A DNA stretch of 36,342 bases from an uncultured Prevotellaceae bacterium (GCA_900320845.1 ONTS01000023.1:1-36342), one strand, 5' to 3'. Shown: positions 6,452-15,207, counted from the stretch's first letter. Numbers and translations: made by a program. Notes: generated from the letters alone by a model not told the origin.

Positions 6452-7840
6452 TTATTGCTGTTTGCCGGTGTTGTAGGCTTTTTCGAAGTCGGCGATGCCA
6501 TATCCGAAAATGTTGTCGGGGTCGTCTGCCTGATTGGCGGTCTGTCTGATGAGGTTCAGTATCTGATGTGCTGTGAGGTGGGGCAGTGCCTGCCACAGAC
6601 AAGCTACCATGCCGCAGAGCACGGGCGAGGCAAACGATGTGCCGTTGGCACCTTCTATCTTGCCGGTACCGCCTATTACGGTTGCCGGTGCACCGAGCGA
6701 CATCACGTCGGGCTTCACACGACCATCGTGGGAGGGACCAACCGAGCTGAACAGGGCATTGTTGCGGTTGGGACTCAGTGCTCCTACTGCCAGAATATTG
6801 TGTGAGTCGGCAGGCACACCAACCTTTTTCCATGTTCCCTGACCCGAGTTGCCGGCTGAGTTGCACAGTACGATGCCCTTGTCAGCGAGTCGTGACGCTG
6901 TCTGTGAGATGAAGGCAGTGCGTCCGTTGAGGTCTTGGCGGCGATAGTTCTGCGCTTTGTCGTCGAAGGAGTGGTAGCCTAACGAGCTGTTGATGATGTC
7001 TACACCTATAGAGTCTGCATATTCAGCGCCCATGGTCCAGAAGTCTTCTTCTGCCCAGCTCTCATAGGGACCCTCTTCGGTATGGATGAGGTAGTAACTG
7101 GCTTCGGGTGCGGTGCCCACGATCAGTCCTGGCTGGTTAGCTCCCATACACGACAGCACCATTGTGCCATGGTCGGCATCAGCAAAGATGTCCGTAGAGC
7201 GCGGATAGACGAAGTCGCGTGTGCCGAGCACCTTCACGTTCTGCAAGAGTGGGATGACATCGGTGTTCATAAATCCTCCGTCGAAGATGGCTATAGTCAT
7301 GCCGGCACCTTTGAAGCCCGCATTGTGCAGGGGAATGCCGTTGATGGTGTTGATGTTGGCAAAAGCTTTGCCGTAGTAGGTAGTGTCAGCCACAGCATTT
7401 GAGGAGTCCACCAGCTTGGCACGTGTCAGTTTCTCTTCCTTTATATTATAGGAATGCACTCGTTTCACCTCTTTCACACATGCCAGGGCGGTGAGTTTCT
7501 CGGCTGCTACTGAGTCGGTGGTTGCAACCAGCAGGGTATTGTGCCACTTGCTCTTGCCCACCACCTTCATGCCTTGCTTCTCGACAGCCTTCTCATACTT
7601 AGGATTTACGGGCAGGTCGGTAGCATCGATGCTGATGCCTTGACGTGCTCGGCGCTCCAAAGCTTTCGAAGAGAGGAATGCCTGGGGCTTGGCTATGCTG
7701 TAGGGTGTGCCTTTCTTGTCGGTGAGGTACACACGATAGAGGTGCTCGCGCACAGGGTTTGCCTGATCGTTCTGGGCTAAAGCCACACCGCTGCTCAGAC
7801 AATACACAAGGAGTGGTAAAAGGAATAGTACTTTCTTCAT
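6452..7840 (-). CDS. Secreted subtilisin-like serine protease (peptidase family S8)
   Basis: This 462-residue protein has a signal peptide (MKKVLFLLPLLVYCLSSG, then VALAQ, residues 1-23). A propeptide-like part reaches to about 170. The S8 catalytic domain carries the triad D187 (AIFDGG), H224 (DADHGTMV) and S402 (GANGTSFASPV), with the oxyanion residue N331 (NSAGNSG). It should cleave proteins in the periplasm or outside the cell; substrates are unknown. It lacks the C-terminal motif of the secreted LRR proteins and ends soon after the catalytic domain. The ATG at 7840 is preferred because it begins the signal peptide and follows a -7 promoter element by about 48 nt. xseA follows after 26 nt. 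Confidence 0.92.
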   Translation of the reverse strand: MKKVLFLLPLLVYCLSSGVALAQNDQANPVREHLYRVYLTDKKGTPYSIAKPQAFLSSKALERRARQGISIDATDLPVNPKYEKAVEKQGMKVVGKSKWHNTLLVATTDSVAAEKLTALACVKEVKRVHSYNIKEEKLTRAKLVDSSNAVADTTYYGKAFANINTINGIPLHNAGFKGAGMTIAIFDGGFMNTDVIPLLQNVKVLGTRDFVYPRSTDIFADADHGTMVLSCMGANQPGLIVGTAPEASYYLIHTEEGPYESWAEEDFWTMGAEYADSIGVDIINSSLGYHSFDDKAQNYRRQDLNGRTAFISQTASRLADKGIVLCNSAGNSGQGTWKKVGVPADSHNILAVGALSPNRNNALFSSVGPSHDGRVKPDVMSLGAPATVIGGTGKIEGANGTSFASPVLCGMVACLWQALPHLTAHQILNLIRQTANQADDPDNIFGYGIADFEKAYNTGKQQ

Positions 7841-7887
7841 GTCGGATGAAATAAGATAGGTTTTACAATTATAATTCACTCTTGCTG

Positions 7888-7895
7888 CAAAGATA
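7888..7895 (-). promoter_or_regulatory. -7 promoter element of the protease-xseA unit
   Basis: TATCTTTG read on the minus strand at 7895-7888 matches the Bacteroidetes -7 consensus. I could not find a convincing -33 element. Confidence 0.55.
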
Positions 7896-8015
7896 GCGAG
7901 AATAAACCGATGGCGGCATACAATATGTATCATTTATTTTGTTGCAATATGCCATCGGTATGAGCTTCGCCAACTCCCTTTCTGCGTGCGCTGTGTGTCA
8001 GCAATGCAGAAATTG

Positions 8016-8034
8016 CACTTTTTAGCAAAAAGTG
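8016..8034. promoter_or_regulatory. Palindrome upstream of the ptb promoter, possible operator
   Basis: CACTTTTT and AAAAAGTG flank AGC as a perfect 8-bp dyad. Its centre is about 47 nt upstream of the expected start of the ptb transcript, where an activator or repressor could bind. No regulator can be named. Confidence 0.35.
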
Positions 8035-8057
8035 TGCAACGGATAAAAACTATTGTC

Positions 8058-8065
8058 TACCTTTG
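8058..8065 (+). promoter_or_regulatory. -7 promoter element of ptb-buk
   Basis: TACCTTTG matches the -7 consensus TAnnTTTG; the start codon lies about 70 nt downstream. No clear -33 TTTG is seen. Confidence 0.55.
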
Positions 8066-8135
8066 TGCCGCTTCCGAAAGGAAGCATGACCCTGTTGAAA
8101 TAATATCAATAACATAAACACATTAAAAAAAAGTA

Positions 8136-9044
8136 ATGGAAAATATCAAGAGTTTCGACGATCTCATTCGTCATCTTTCCAACAATGCCGACCGCAAGCG
8201 TGTGGCTGTGGTATGGGCAAGTGATGATCACACTCAGGAAGCCATCAGCATGGCTCTGAAGGGCGGTTTCATGCACGCCATCTGCGTGGGTGCCCGCAAA
8301 GAAATTGAGCAGAGCGAGTATCTGCGTCCCTACATGGACCACATCGAAATTGTAGATGCCGACGATAAGGATGCAGCTGCAGCAAAGGCCGTGGAAATCG
8401 TGCGCGAAGGCAATGCCGACGTACTGATGAAAGGACTCATCAACACCGACAACCTGCTGCACGCAGTGCTCAACAAGGAAAAGGGCATTCTACCTAAAGG
8501 TCGTGTGCTGACACACATTGCAGCCGTACAGGTGCCTACCTATCCCAAACTGCTCTTCTTCACCGACGCGGCCGTCATCCCTTATCCCACACACGAGCAA
8601 CGCATAGAGCAGGTGCGCTATGTGAGCGAATTGTGCCACAGCTTCGGCATAGAGGAACCGCGCATCGCACTCAATCACTGCACAGAGAAACCCAATGAGA
8701 AGTTCTTCCCCTTCACACTTGGCTATGCAGAGATTAAGGAAAAAGCAGCTGCTGGTGAGTTTGGTAAGTGCATCGTCGACGGACCACTCGACCTGAAGAC
8801 CTCCTGCAACCTTGAAGCCCTGCAGACCAAAGGCATTGACTCACCCATACAGGGAGAGGCCGACGCCATTATCTTCCCCGACATCGAGGCCGGAAACGCA
8901 TTCTACAAAGCCGTTACTACCTTCTGCCCGGGCGAAATAGCAGCCATGCTGAAGGGCCCCCTCGCACCCGTGGTGCTCACATCGAGAGGCGACAGCGTGA
9001 TATCGAAGTTCTACAGCCTCTCTCTCGCCATCATCAGTTGCTAA
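8136..9044 (+). CDS. ptb: Phosphate butyryltransferase (phosphate acyltransferase family)
   Basis: This 302-residue protein belongs to the phosphate acetyl/butyryl transferase family and should exchange the CoA of butyryl-CoA or a similar acyl-CoA for phosphate. Recognisable parts are ADVLMKGLINTDNLLHAVL (about residues 93-111), VLTHIAAVQVPTYPKLLFFTDA (a family signature split here into its two halves) and the C-terminal GEADAIIFPDIEAGN and APVVLTSRGDS segments. Length and motifs fit Ptb better than acetate-type Pta. Together with the kinase 36 nt downstream it would make ATP from acyl-CoA in the cytoplasm. Branched acyl-CoAs from amino acid breakdown are an equally plausible substrate. Confidence 0.9.
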   Translation: MENIKSFDDLIRHLSNNADRKRVAVVWASDDHTQEAISMALKGGFMHAICVGARKEIEQSEYLRPYMDHIEIVDADDKDAAAAKAVEIVREGNADVLMKGLINTDNLLHAVLNKEKGILPKGRVLTHIAAVQVPTYPKLLFFTDAAVIPYPTHEQRIEQVRYVSELCHSFGIEEPRIALNHCTEKPNEKFFPFTLGYAEIKEKAAAGEFGKCIVDGPLDLKTSCNLEALQTKGIDSPIQGEADAIIFPDIEAGNAFYKAVTTFCPGEIAAMLKGPLAPVVLTSRGDSVISKFYSLSLAIISC

Positions 9045-9080
9045 CATTTTCCTCTAACGTAACATATACAAGCATCTTAT

Positions 9081-10142
9081 ATGAACATCTTAGTCATCAA
9101 TCCTGGTTCCACTTCAACTAAAATAGCCATCTTTCACGACAAGGAACTTTTCCACAAGCGTAACATATCTCATTCGACTGAAGAGCTGAAGAAGTTTGCC
9201 ACTATCATCGACCAGTTTGAGTATCGCAAGAACATGGTTCTCGAAGAGTTGGCACACACCGACGTCCCTCTGCAGTTTGACGCAGTGATAGGCCGTGGTG
9301 GTCTTACCAAACCCCTCGACGGCGGTGTCTACGAAGTGAACGAAGCCATGATATCCGACATCAAGAGCAACGAGCATAGCCATGCCAGCGACCTGGGCTG
9401 CATCATCGCAGCATCTATCGCCGACGAGATTGAAGGTTGCCGCAAGTTCATCGCCGACCCTGTCATCGTTGACGAGTTGTGCGACTACGCCCGTGTAAGT
9501 GGCAACCCGCTGCTGCCTCGCATCAGTATTTGGCATGCGCTCAATCAGAAAGCTATCGCACGCCGCTTTGCCAAAGGTCAGGGCAAGAAGTATGAGGATA
9601 TGAATCTTGTGGTGTGCCATCTCGGTGGAGGTATCTCCGTGGCAGCCCACGAGCACGGCAAGGCCGTCGACGTGAGCAACGCCCTCGACGGCGAAGGTCC
9701 CTTCGCTCCCGAGCGCTGCGGCTCCGTTCCGGCAGGCGCACTCATACGCTTGTGCTTCAGTGGCAAGTACACACAGGAAGAACTGCTTAAGCAGGTGGCA
9801 GGCAACGCCGGACTGGCAGCACACCTCGGCACTAACGACATGCGCGCCATTGAGGATCGCGTGAACAACGGAGACGAGAAAGCCAAGTTCATGGTCGATG
9901 CCATGATATACCACATTGCCAAAGAGATAGCATCCAAGGGTGCTGTGCTCTACGGAAAGATTGATGCCATACTGCTCACAGGCGGTATCGCTCACTGGAC
10001 ATACGTCGTAGAGGAGATACGCAAGCGCGTTTCCTACTTGGCCCCGGTGTTCAACTTCCCTGGCGAAGACGAAATGCAGGCACTGGCAGACAACGCACTG
10101 GCAGTACTGAAAGGCGAACGCGAAGCTAAAGTGTTCAAATAA
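9081..10142 (+). CDS. buk: Butyrate kinase
   Basis: This 353-residue protein is an acetokinase-family kinase (ASKHA fold) that turns butyryl-phosphate and ADP into butyrate and ATP. It begins with the phosphate-binding NPGSTSTKIAIF (residues 7-18), has the central CHLGGGISVAAHEHGKAVD with the following GEGPFAPERCGSVP segment (about 177-215), and AILLTGGIAH near residue 300. The length is typical of Buk and clearly shorter than acetate kinase. It is in an operon with ptb (36-nt gap) and is followed by a terminator. Short branched-chain acids such as isobutyrate could also be products. Confidence 0.93.
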   Translation: MNILVINPGSTSTKIAIFHDKELFHKRNISHSTEELKKFATIIDQFEYRKNMVLEELAHTDVPLQFDAVIGRGGLTKPLDGGVYEVNEAMISDIKSNEHSHASDLGCIIAASIADEIEGCRKFIADPVIVDELCDYARVSGNPLLPRISIWHALNQKAIARRFAKGQGKKYEDMNLVVCHLGGGISVAAHEHGKAVDVSNALDGEGPFAPERCGSVPAGALIRLCFSGKYTQEELLKQVAGNAGLAAHLGTNDMRAIEDRVNNGDEKAKFMVDAMIYHIAKEIASKGAVLYGKIDAILLTGGIAHWTYVVEEIRKRVSYLAPVFNFPGEDEMQALADNALAVLKGEREAKVFK

Positions 10143-10160
10143 ATATACTTACCCACACCA

Positions 10161-10212
10161 AGCTCGGGCAGGTGTGCTCACCACTGTGCACACATAGGCC
10201 CGGGCTTTCTTC
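10161..10212 (+). terminator. Terminator of ptb-buk
   Basis: Outer arms AGCTCGGGC and GCCCGGGCT (10161-10169 with 10198-10206) and inner arms GTGTGC / GCACAC form a long hairpin followed by TTCTT. It lies 19 bp after the buk stop. Confidence 0.75.
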
Positions 10213-10241
10213 TGATAACAACTCCACCACATACCAATGCT

Positions 10242-10994
10242 ATGAGTAAAGGAAAACTACAGAAATTTGCTGAGATGGAGACATTTCCTAATGTCTTCCA
10301 ATATCCTTTCGCCGTACTGAAAGAAGAGGGTTTCTCCCTGAAAGGACGCTGGCATGCCGACTATTTCCACAACGACAATCCCATCACTCTTGAGCTGGGT
10401 TGTGGCAAGGGCGAGTACACGGTGGGGCTGGCGCGGCAATATCCCAACCGCAACTTCATAGGTATCGACATAAAAGGGGCGCGTATGTACACTGGTGCCA
10501 AGCAGGCCGTCGACGAGGGACTGACCAACGTGGCATTTCTCCGTACACATATTGAGTTTGTCGAACACTTCTTTGCTGCCGACGAGGTGGAGCAGCTGTG
10601 GCTCACCTTCTCCGATCCGCAGATGAAGAACCCACGCAAACGGCTCACCAGTACCTTCTTCCTCAACCGCTACCGACATTTCCTCGTTGACAGAGGGCAG
10701 ATACATGTGAAGACCGACTCCTTTTTCCTATACACCTACACCCGTCTGATGGCAGAGCACAACTACCTGCCCGTTCCCATGCAGACCGACGACCTCTACG
10801 CCTCAGCGCTGCCTGTGCCGCCCATACAGACATACTATGAAAAACAATGGCTCAGCCGTGGTATCACCATCAAGTACCTGTGTCTGGAACTGCCGCAACA
10901 GGGAGAGCTCACAGAGAGCGGAGCAGAGATACCGTTGGACGACTATCGCAGCTACCACCGAAACAAGCGGAGCAGCAAAGACACCGCTCAATGA
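10242..10994 (+). CDS. trmB: tRNA (guanine-N7)-methyltransferase
   Basis: This 250-residue protein should methylate N7 of G46 in the variable loop of many tRNAs, using S-adenosylmethionine. The SAM-binding motif ELGCGKGEY is at residues 51-59, FIGIDIKGARM at 72-82, and the family signature appears as TFSDPQMKNPRKR (122-134) in place of the common FPDPWPKKRH. A substrate-binding segment follows (GQIHVKTDSFFLYTYT). The last 25 or so residues are rich in Arg, Lys and Ser. It stands alone between the ptb-buk terminator and a long hairpin at 11107. Confidence 0.93.
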   Translation: MSKGKLQKFAEMETFPNVFQYPFAVLKEEGFSLKGRWHADYFHNDNPITLELGCGKGEYTVGLARQYPNRNFIGIDIKGARMYTGAKQAVDEGLTNVAFLRTHIEFVEHFFAADEVEQLWLTFSDPQMKNPRKRLTSTFFLNRYRHFLVDRGQIHVKTDSFFLYTYTRLMAEHNYLPVPMQTDDLYASALPVPPIQTYYEKQWLSRGITIKYLCLELPQQGELTESGAEIPLDDYRSYHRNKRSSKDTAQ

Positions 10995-11106
10995 CAACCG
11001 ACGAGCGGCGGGGCAGGAAAAGCTCACTATTGCGCGAGGAAACCATACCAACAAATCCTTAGAGCAAGAAGAAAATATAAGGTTTTCATCCGACAGTATA
11101 CGTCTC

Positions 11107-11178
11107 AAACAGCAAGTTCTACATACCTTAATATCGTCTGTCGATGATGTGAAGGTATGTAGAACTTGCTGTTTTCCA
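11107..11178 (+). terminator. Very long perfect hairpin after trmB, probable terminator
   Basis: A perfect 23-bp inverted repeat (11107-11129 with 11152-11174; arms begin AAACAGCAAGTTCTACATA) encloses 22 nt and is followed by T. It lies about 110 bp beyond the trmB stop, in the 305-bp gap before the GH5 gene. The stem is longer than a terminator needs, so it could also be a mobile inverted-repeat unit or part of a transcript with another role. Confidence 0.6.
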
Positions 11179-11210
11179 GCAATAAATTATTGCATACGGG
11201 AAATTGTTCT

Positions 11211-11218
11211 TACCTTTG
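11211..11218 (+). promoter_or_regulatory. -7 promoter element of the GH5 gene
   Basis: TACCTTTG matches TAnnTTTG. An ATTG at 11189-11192 is a weak -33 candidate (18-nt spacer). The start codon is about 80 nt further on. Confidence 0.55.
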
Positions 11219-11299
11219 AAGGTTGAAAAAAGTATCCATACCCTTTAATGACTGATTGCCACTATAGTCAAACAACCTTATAACCTCTTTTTACAGAAT

Positions 11300-14200
11300 A
11301 TGAAGAAATACACCATCATCCTCGTATTGTTGTCTACCGCTATCTCAATACATGCACAGGTGCCAACCTTTGAGACTTCTTTCCAGGCTGTGAAAAACAT
11401 GGGGCTGGGCTGGAACCTTGGCAATACTCTCGATAGCCATCAGAAAGGCGTGACCGACGTAATTAAGACCGAGACGATGCGCGGGCAGGCTGTTACTACC
11501 CCCGAGCTCATGGAGATGTTTAAGAAAGCCGGCTTCGGCACCATCCGCGTACCCGTCACCTGGTATCCGCACCTGGACAACGAGGGCAATATAGACCCGG
11601 CATGGATGGCAAGGGTGAAGGAAGTGGTGGACTATGTACTTGCACAAGATATGTATTGCATCATCAACCTGCACCACGACACGGGTAAGACTGACAGCAG
11701 ATACCCATATAAGGCATGGCTGCGTGCTGATATGAACAACTATGAAACCAACAAGGAGCTGTTCAAGAAGATTTGGAGACAAATAGCTGAGACCTTTGTA
11801 AATTATGGTCATAAGCTTCTCTTCGAATCATTCAACGAGATGCTCGACCCCATAGACTCTTGGGACTGGGCTTCGTCAAAAGCCGAAAATGGATATGATG
11901 AGGCTATAGCCACATCTGCCTACAATGCCATCAATAACTACTCCCGCGACTTTGTGGAAACCGTGCGCAGCACAGGGGGAAGAAACCAGCAGCGTAACCT
12001 CATCCTCAATACCTATGCAACGTCTTACGGCAGTCAAGCAACGAAAAATATGCTGAACCCCGAGCCTGGAAAACAACATATAATCTTCGGTGTGCATGCT
12101 TATCCTATCATCGTCAACGTCGATGAAAACAACAACAGGACCGAACGCCCCTTGACCGAGGTGGAGGCACTGTTGCAACAGATGATGACCAACCTGAACC
12201 AAAACCTTGTAAAAAAAGGCGGTCCTGTCATCGTAAGTGAATGGGGTACATCCAATGTAGATGCCAATCCTACCGACTATGCTGCCAACAGAACACACAT
12301 GTTCAACTTCGTAGACATGTTCCTCTCCTACATCAAGCAAAACAACATGTCGTCCATATTCTGGATGGGCCTTTCCAACGGCTCTGTCCGTGGCATACCA
12401 GCTTTCAATCAGAAAGACCTGGCAAACAGAATGCTGAAGGCTTGGCACGGAAGCAGCTTCACCTCGCTATTGCCCGAGTCATCAGACTATAATACTGAGC
12501 ACCAGTTGGAGTTCACACAGCAATACAGCGAGGTGGAACTGGCGTATGATGCCAACGGATTGGAAAAGAAATATACCAGAATAGAGCTTAAACTTGCACA
12601 GTTGCCTAACACCGATGGTGGAGACCTGTCAATTAGGACGTACACGGCTGACGATGCATACACCAACCTTGATAATATCACTCGGCTCAGTCAGGTGCTG
12701 TATTTCAACAATGTTCCCAAGAAACCGATTAAGCGTATCACACTTGTGTGGCGTAGCTCCGGCTCGTGCTTGTTGCGATTGATTGAAGCAAAACTAGTCA
12801 ATGGTAACACCGGTGTAAAAACTACTGTGACGCCCGTGAGCAGGAATAAAGTAACTATTACTACCAAGTCGGTGCCCAAAGATGGCAGTATGGATAACTA
12901 TGTCACCAAAGGCGATTTCACATACTTGGTAGATAAAACCAACCTCACAGCTAAAGTGGTGAAGTGTAACAATCCCAACATCTCGGGAACGGTGACCTTT
13001 GACAATTTCACTTGGGACAGAAGGACGTATACCGTGACCGAAGTGGGCGACAATGTGTTTGCTGTAGAAGGCAGTGCCGGTGACAAATTCAACAATCTCA
13101 CCGCCGTAAACCTGCCTGATGTGAAGACCGTTGGCAACCATGTCTTTGTAGCCGGCGGCGACGGAGCGGCACGTTTCGACAAACTTAAAACCATCAACAT
13201 GCCAGAAGCGACAACAATAGGCAACAAAGTGTTCGCCCGCTCAGGTGGTGATGCCATCGACATGAGTGAGCTGACTTCCGTGAGCCTGCCCAAGGTGAGC
13301 AGCATCGGTGACAGTGTGTTCTATTCGTCGCTGCCAGACTTTGGCAGTAAGTTGACCAGCGTGAGCCTGCCCGCACTCACCACACTCACTGGCAGCAAGG
13401 TTTTTCATGCCAACAGCAGTTTCAGCCACCTCAAAACACTCGACCTTCCTGCTCTGAAGACCATTACAGGCTCCGACAACTTCTACGGCAAGCAGAGTTT
13501 CCCCGCCCTGACAACACTGGACCTGAATGGGCTGACAGCCGTGAGCGGCAACAACGTGTTCAGCGACGGCGGAGCACGCAATGCCTTCGTGGGACTGAAG
13601 AACATCAACCTGTCTATGGCATGCAAGGTGAGTGGCACACGATGTTTCGTTGGCGGAGGCAAACCCATCTACCACATCTCCGATGCCGATGTCATTTATC
13701 AGTCAGGGGAGTATTCCTTCCAAAGCCGTTTTGACCGTTTCATAGTACCACCGGGAAAGGCTACGCTGATTATTGTGAAGTGGTTGAATAACAAGAGTAT
13801 CAACCATGAGATATATACGCCCGTTCCGCTTAGCAAGACAGGCAACGGCTATAGCACCATGACCATTCCTGGCAGCTTTGATGCAGCCTCATGCACCTAC
13901 GAAGGAACAACATATGTCAACAACTACAACTTCAACCACGCACTGATAAAGGCTGATTGTTTAACCAATCCTACCTATTCCTCCATATATAACGCTGACA
14001 GCTATCCTTACACATGGTATGCAGCAACAGCGTTTAATAACGGAACGGTGACTATCAGTGCTCCCAGTGCGCCTGGCCAGCGTATGGGAATAGCTCCCGA
14101 CGAGGGATTCCTGCTGAAAGGACCCGCCTTCACAGGAACTGGAGATGATGTAATATATCTGCCAGTCCATACCAGTAGGGCAAAGTATACTGACACCAAC

Positions 14201-14545
14201 TACTTCAAAGCGGGAACAGGTGTCGCCATTCCCACGGAGAGCAACGACTGCTATAACTTCTACTTCTCAGCCAGCAAGCAGCAGTTCTACCTCTGCAACA
14301 ATACGGTGATACCCGTAGGTAGGGCATACCTCGCACTGCCCAAGTCCATGGTGGCAGATGCTAAGCAGATACAGTACGTCGTTGACGATGGCGACAATAC
14401 TATAACGGGTATCAATGGCACTTGGATACTGCCACCAACCGAGGCTGCCGACGCATGGTTCACCCTCGATGGGCGACGTCTGAACGGTAAACCTACACAA
14501 CGAGGCGTGTATATCCGCAACGGAAGAAAGGAGGTGGTACGATGA
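11300..14545 (+). CDS. Secreted GH5 endoglucanase fused to leucine-rich repeats
   Basis: This 1081-residue protein has a signal peptide (MKKYTIILVLLSTAISIHAQ) and a GH5 catalytic domain at about residues 25-390: GLGWNLGNTLD, CIINLHHDTG, the acid/base E180 in FESFNE, FGVHAYP, and the nucleophile E314 in VIVSEWG. It should cut beta-1,4-glucans such as cellulose or mixed-linkage glucan outside the cell. A beta-rich linker domain (about 405-530) is followed by BspA-like repeats at about 575-800 with units like LTSVSLPALTTLTGSKVF. A further beta-rich region leads to the shared C-terminal motif WFTLDGRRLNGKPTQRG ... NGRKEVVR. Joining GH5 to BspA-type repeats is unusual in my experience. A small acidic protein gene overlaps the stop by ATGA. 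Polysaccharide specificity is inferred from family only. Confidence 0.92.
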   Translation: MKKYTIILVLLSTAISIHAQVPTFETSFQAVKNMGLGWNLGNTLDSHQKGVTDVIKTETMRGQAVTTPELMEMFKKAGFGTIRVPVTWYPHLDNEGNIDPAWMARVKEVVDYVLAQDMYCIINLHHDTGKTDSRYPYKAWLRADMNNYETNKELFKKIWRQIAETFVNYGHKLLFESFNEMLDPIDSWDWASSKAENGYDEAIATSAYNAINNYSRDFVETVRSTGGRNQQRNLILNTYATSYGSQATKNMLNPEPGKQHIIFGVHAYPIIVNVDENNNRTERPLTEVEALLQQMMTNLNQNLVKKGGPVIVSEWGTSNVDANPTDYAANRTHMFNFVDMFLSYIKQNNMSSIFWMGLSNGSVRGIPAFNQKDLANRMLKAWHGSSFTSLLPESSDYNTEHQLEFTQQYSEVELAYDANGLEKKYTRIELKLAQLPNTDGGDLSIRTYTADDAYTNLDNITRLSQVLYFNNVPKKPIKRITLVWRSSGSCLLRLIEAKLVNGNTGVKTTVTPVSRNKVTITTKSVPKDGSMDNYVTKGDFTYLVDKTNLTAKVVKCNNPNISGTVTFDNFTWDRRTYTVTEVGDNVFAVEGSAGDKFNNLTAVNLPDVKTVGNHVFVAGGDGAARFDKLKTINMPEATTIGNKVFARSGGDAIDMSELTSVSLPKVSSIGDSVFYSSLPDFGSKLTSVSLPALTTLTGSKVFHANSSFSHLKTLDLPALKTITGSDNFYGKQSFPALTTLDLNGLTAVSGNNVFSDGGARNAFVGLKNINLSMACKVSGTRCFVGGGKPIYHISDADVIYQSGEYSFQSRFDRFIVPPGKATLIIVKWLNNKSINHEIYTPVPLSKTGNGYSTMTIPGSFDAASCTYEGTTYVNNYNFNHALIKADCLTNPTYSSIYNADSYPYTWYAATAFNNGTVTISAPSAPGQRMGIAPDEGFLLKGPAFTGTGDDVIYLPVHTSRAKYTDTNYFKAGTGVAIPTESNDCYNFYFSASKQQFYLCNNTVIPVGRAYLALPKSMVADAKQIQYVVDDGDNTITGINGTWILPPTEAADAWFTLDGRRLNGKPTQRGVYIRNGRKEVVR

Positions 14546-14775
14546 AATGTAAACCATATATCACCCCCAGCACCTCAATAGTACACTGCGCATATCTCTG
14601 CGACGATCCTATCCCTGTCGTATTGTCCTTTGGTCCTGGCGACGTGGGCGGTAAAGATGCCGATTTCGAAGACGAAGAGGAAGGTGGCCTTGATGAAGTA
14701 TTCGAAGATAACAACCTGCTGAAACCGATGCAGCCCTTCGACGGGCGTATTAAGTTCCGAGACTTGTGGGAGTAA
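14542..14775 (+). CDS. Small acidic protein, copy 3 of the module partner
   Basis: This encodes 77 residues starting MKCKPYITPSTSIVHCAYLC, then a Gly-rich part (FGPGDVGG), a strongly acidic run (DADFEDEEEGG) and an end reading IKFRDLWE. Its ATG shares ATGA with the stop of the GH5 gene, so translation of the two is probably coupled. K-x-Y-x-x-P at the N-terminus and the C-terminal Leu-Trp-acidic ending are shared with the other copies. Two cysteines (in CAYLC) and the Cys at position 3 are peculiar to this copy. There is no signal peptide. Function unknown; the tight coupling argues it acts on or with the enzyme, its secretion or its processing. Confidence 0.8.
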   Translation: MKCKPYITPSTSIVHCAYLCDDPIPVVLSFGPGDVGGKDADFEDEEEGGLDEVFEDNNLLKPMQPFDGRIKFRDLWE

Positions 14776-14894
14776 GGGTGTCCCTTCTATGTTACAACGG
14801 CTATCAGTTTGTTACAAGGAATATCCAATAACAGAAATCCGAAAACCAGTTGCACTTACCAAAGACTGGGCGCTGGCCGACAACAAATAGGCAC

Positions 14895-14953
14895 AAACAC
14901 GATACAGGCATGAAACGGATGATAGTCGTTTCATGTCTGTGTCGTGTTTCGGG
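14895..14953 (+). terminator. Long hairpin after the third module, probable terminator
   Basis: A 23-bp stem with two G-U type mismatches (14895-14917 with 14927-14949; right arm ends GTCGTGTTT) has a 9-nt loop and lies 119 bp after the small protein. It may serve convergent transcripts. Confidence 0.6.
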
Positions 14954-14979
14954 GCAGCGTCAGGCTTTCCCGTGTTATA

Positions 14980-15192
14980 GGATAGCGTCGCTGTCAGACT
15001 ATCTTTTGGGATGCAGGGTGAAGCCCCACTGGTATTTCTGGGATGTTCTGGCATGAATTTATAGCGCGCATTGTCGTAGATAGCAGTACCGAAACCCAGC
15101 ACTCCATCCTGAACAGCCGAACCGAAGCAGAGTAGGGCGGAGGCGATGACGAATGATAGTCTTATGATGGGGCTGTGCGTGTTGTTAAGTCA
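14980..15192 (-). other. Remains of a short secreted-protein gene, no usable start
   Basis: A minus-strand frame reads IIRLSFVIASALLCFGSA, which looks like a signal peptide, then VLGFGTAIYDNARYKFMPEH and a short continuation. It has no ATG: an in-frame stop lies just before it. I take it as a decayed gene fragment in the 490-bp gap 14776-15265. I do not recognise the family. Confidence 0.3.
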
Positions 15193-15207
15193 TAAGATAA
15201 AACAGCA

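Noticed and set aside
6426-6866. N-terminal extension of xseA upstream of 6425
   Set aside because: It would overlap the protease gene for over 400 bp and is not like any XseA; the start at 6425 gives the normal protein.
9114-9995. A 293-codon open frame antisense to buk
   Set aside because: It mirrors the codon pattern of a clearly recognised gene, has no family resemblance and no promoter or start context of its own.
14812-15102. A 96-codon minus-strand frame with a GTG start
   Set aside because: Its upstream part reads as a signal peptide without a start codon and its end runs through a terminator hairpin, so I list it only as a gene remnant.
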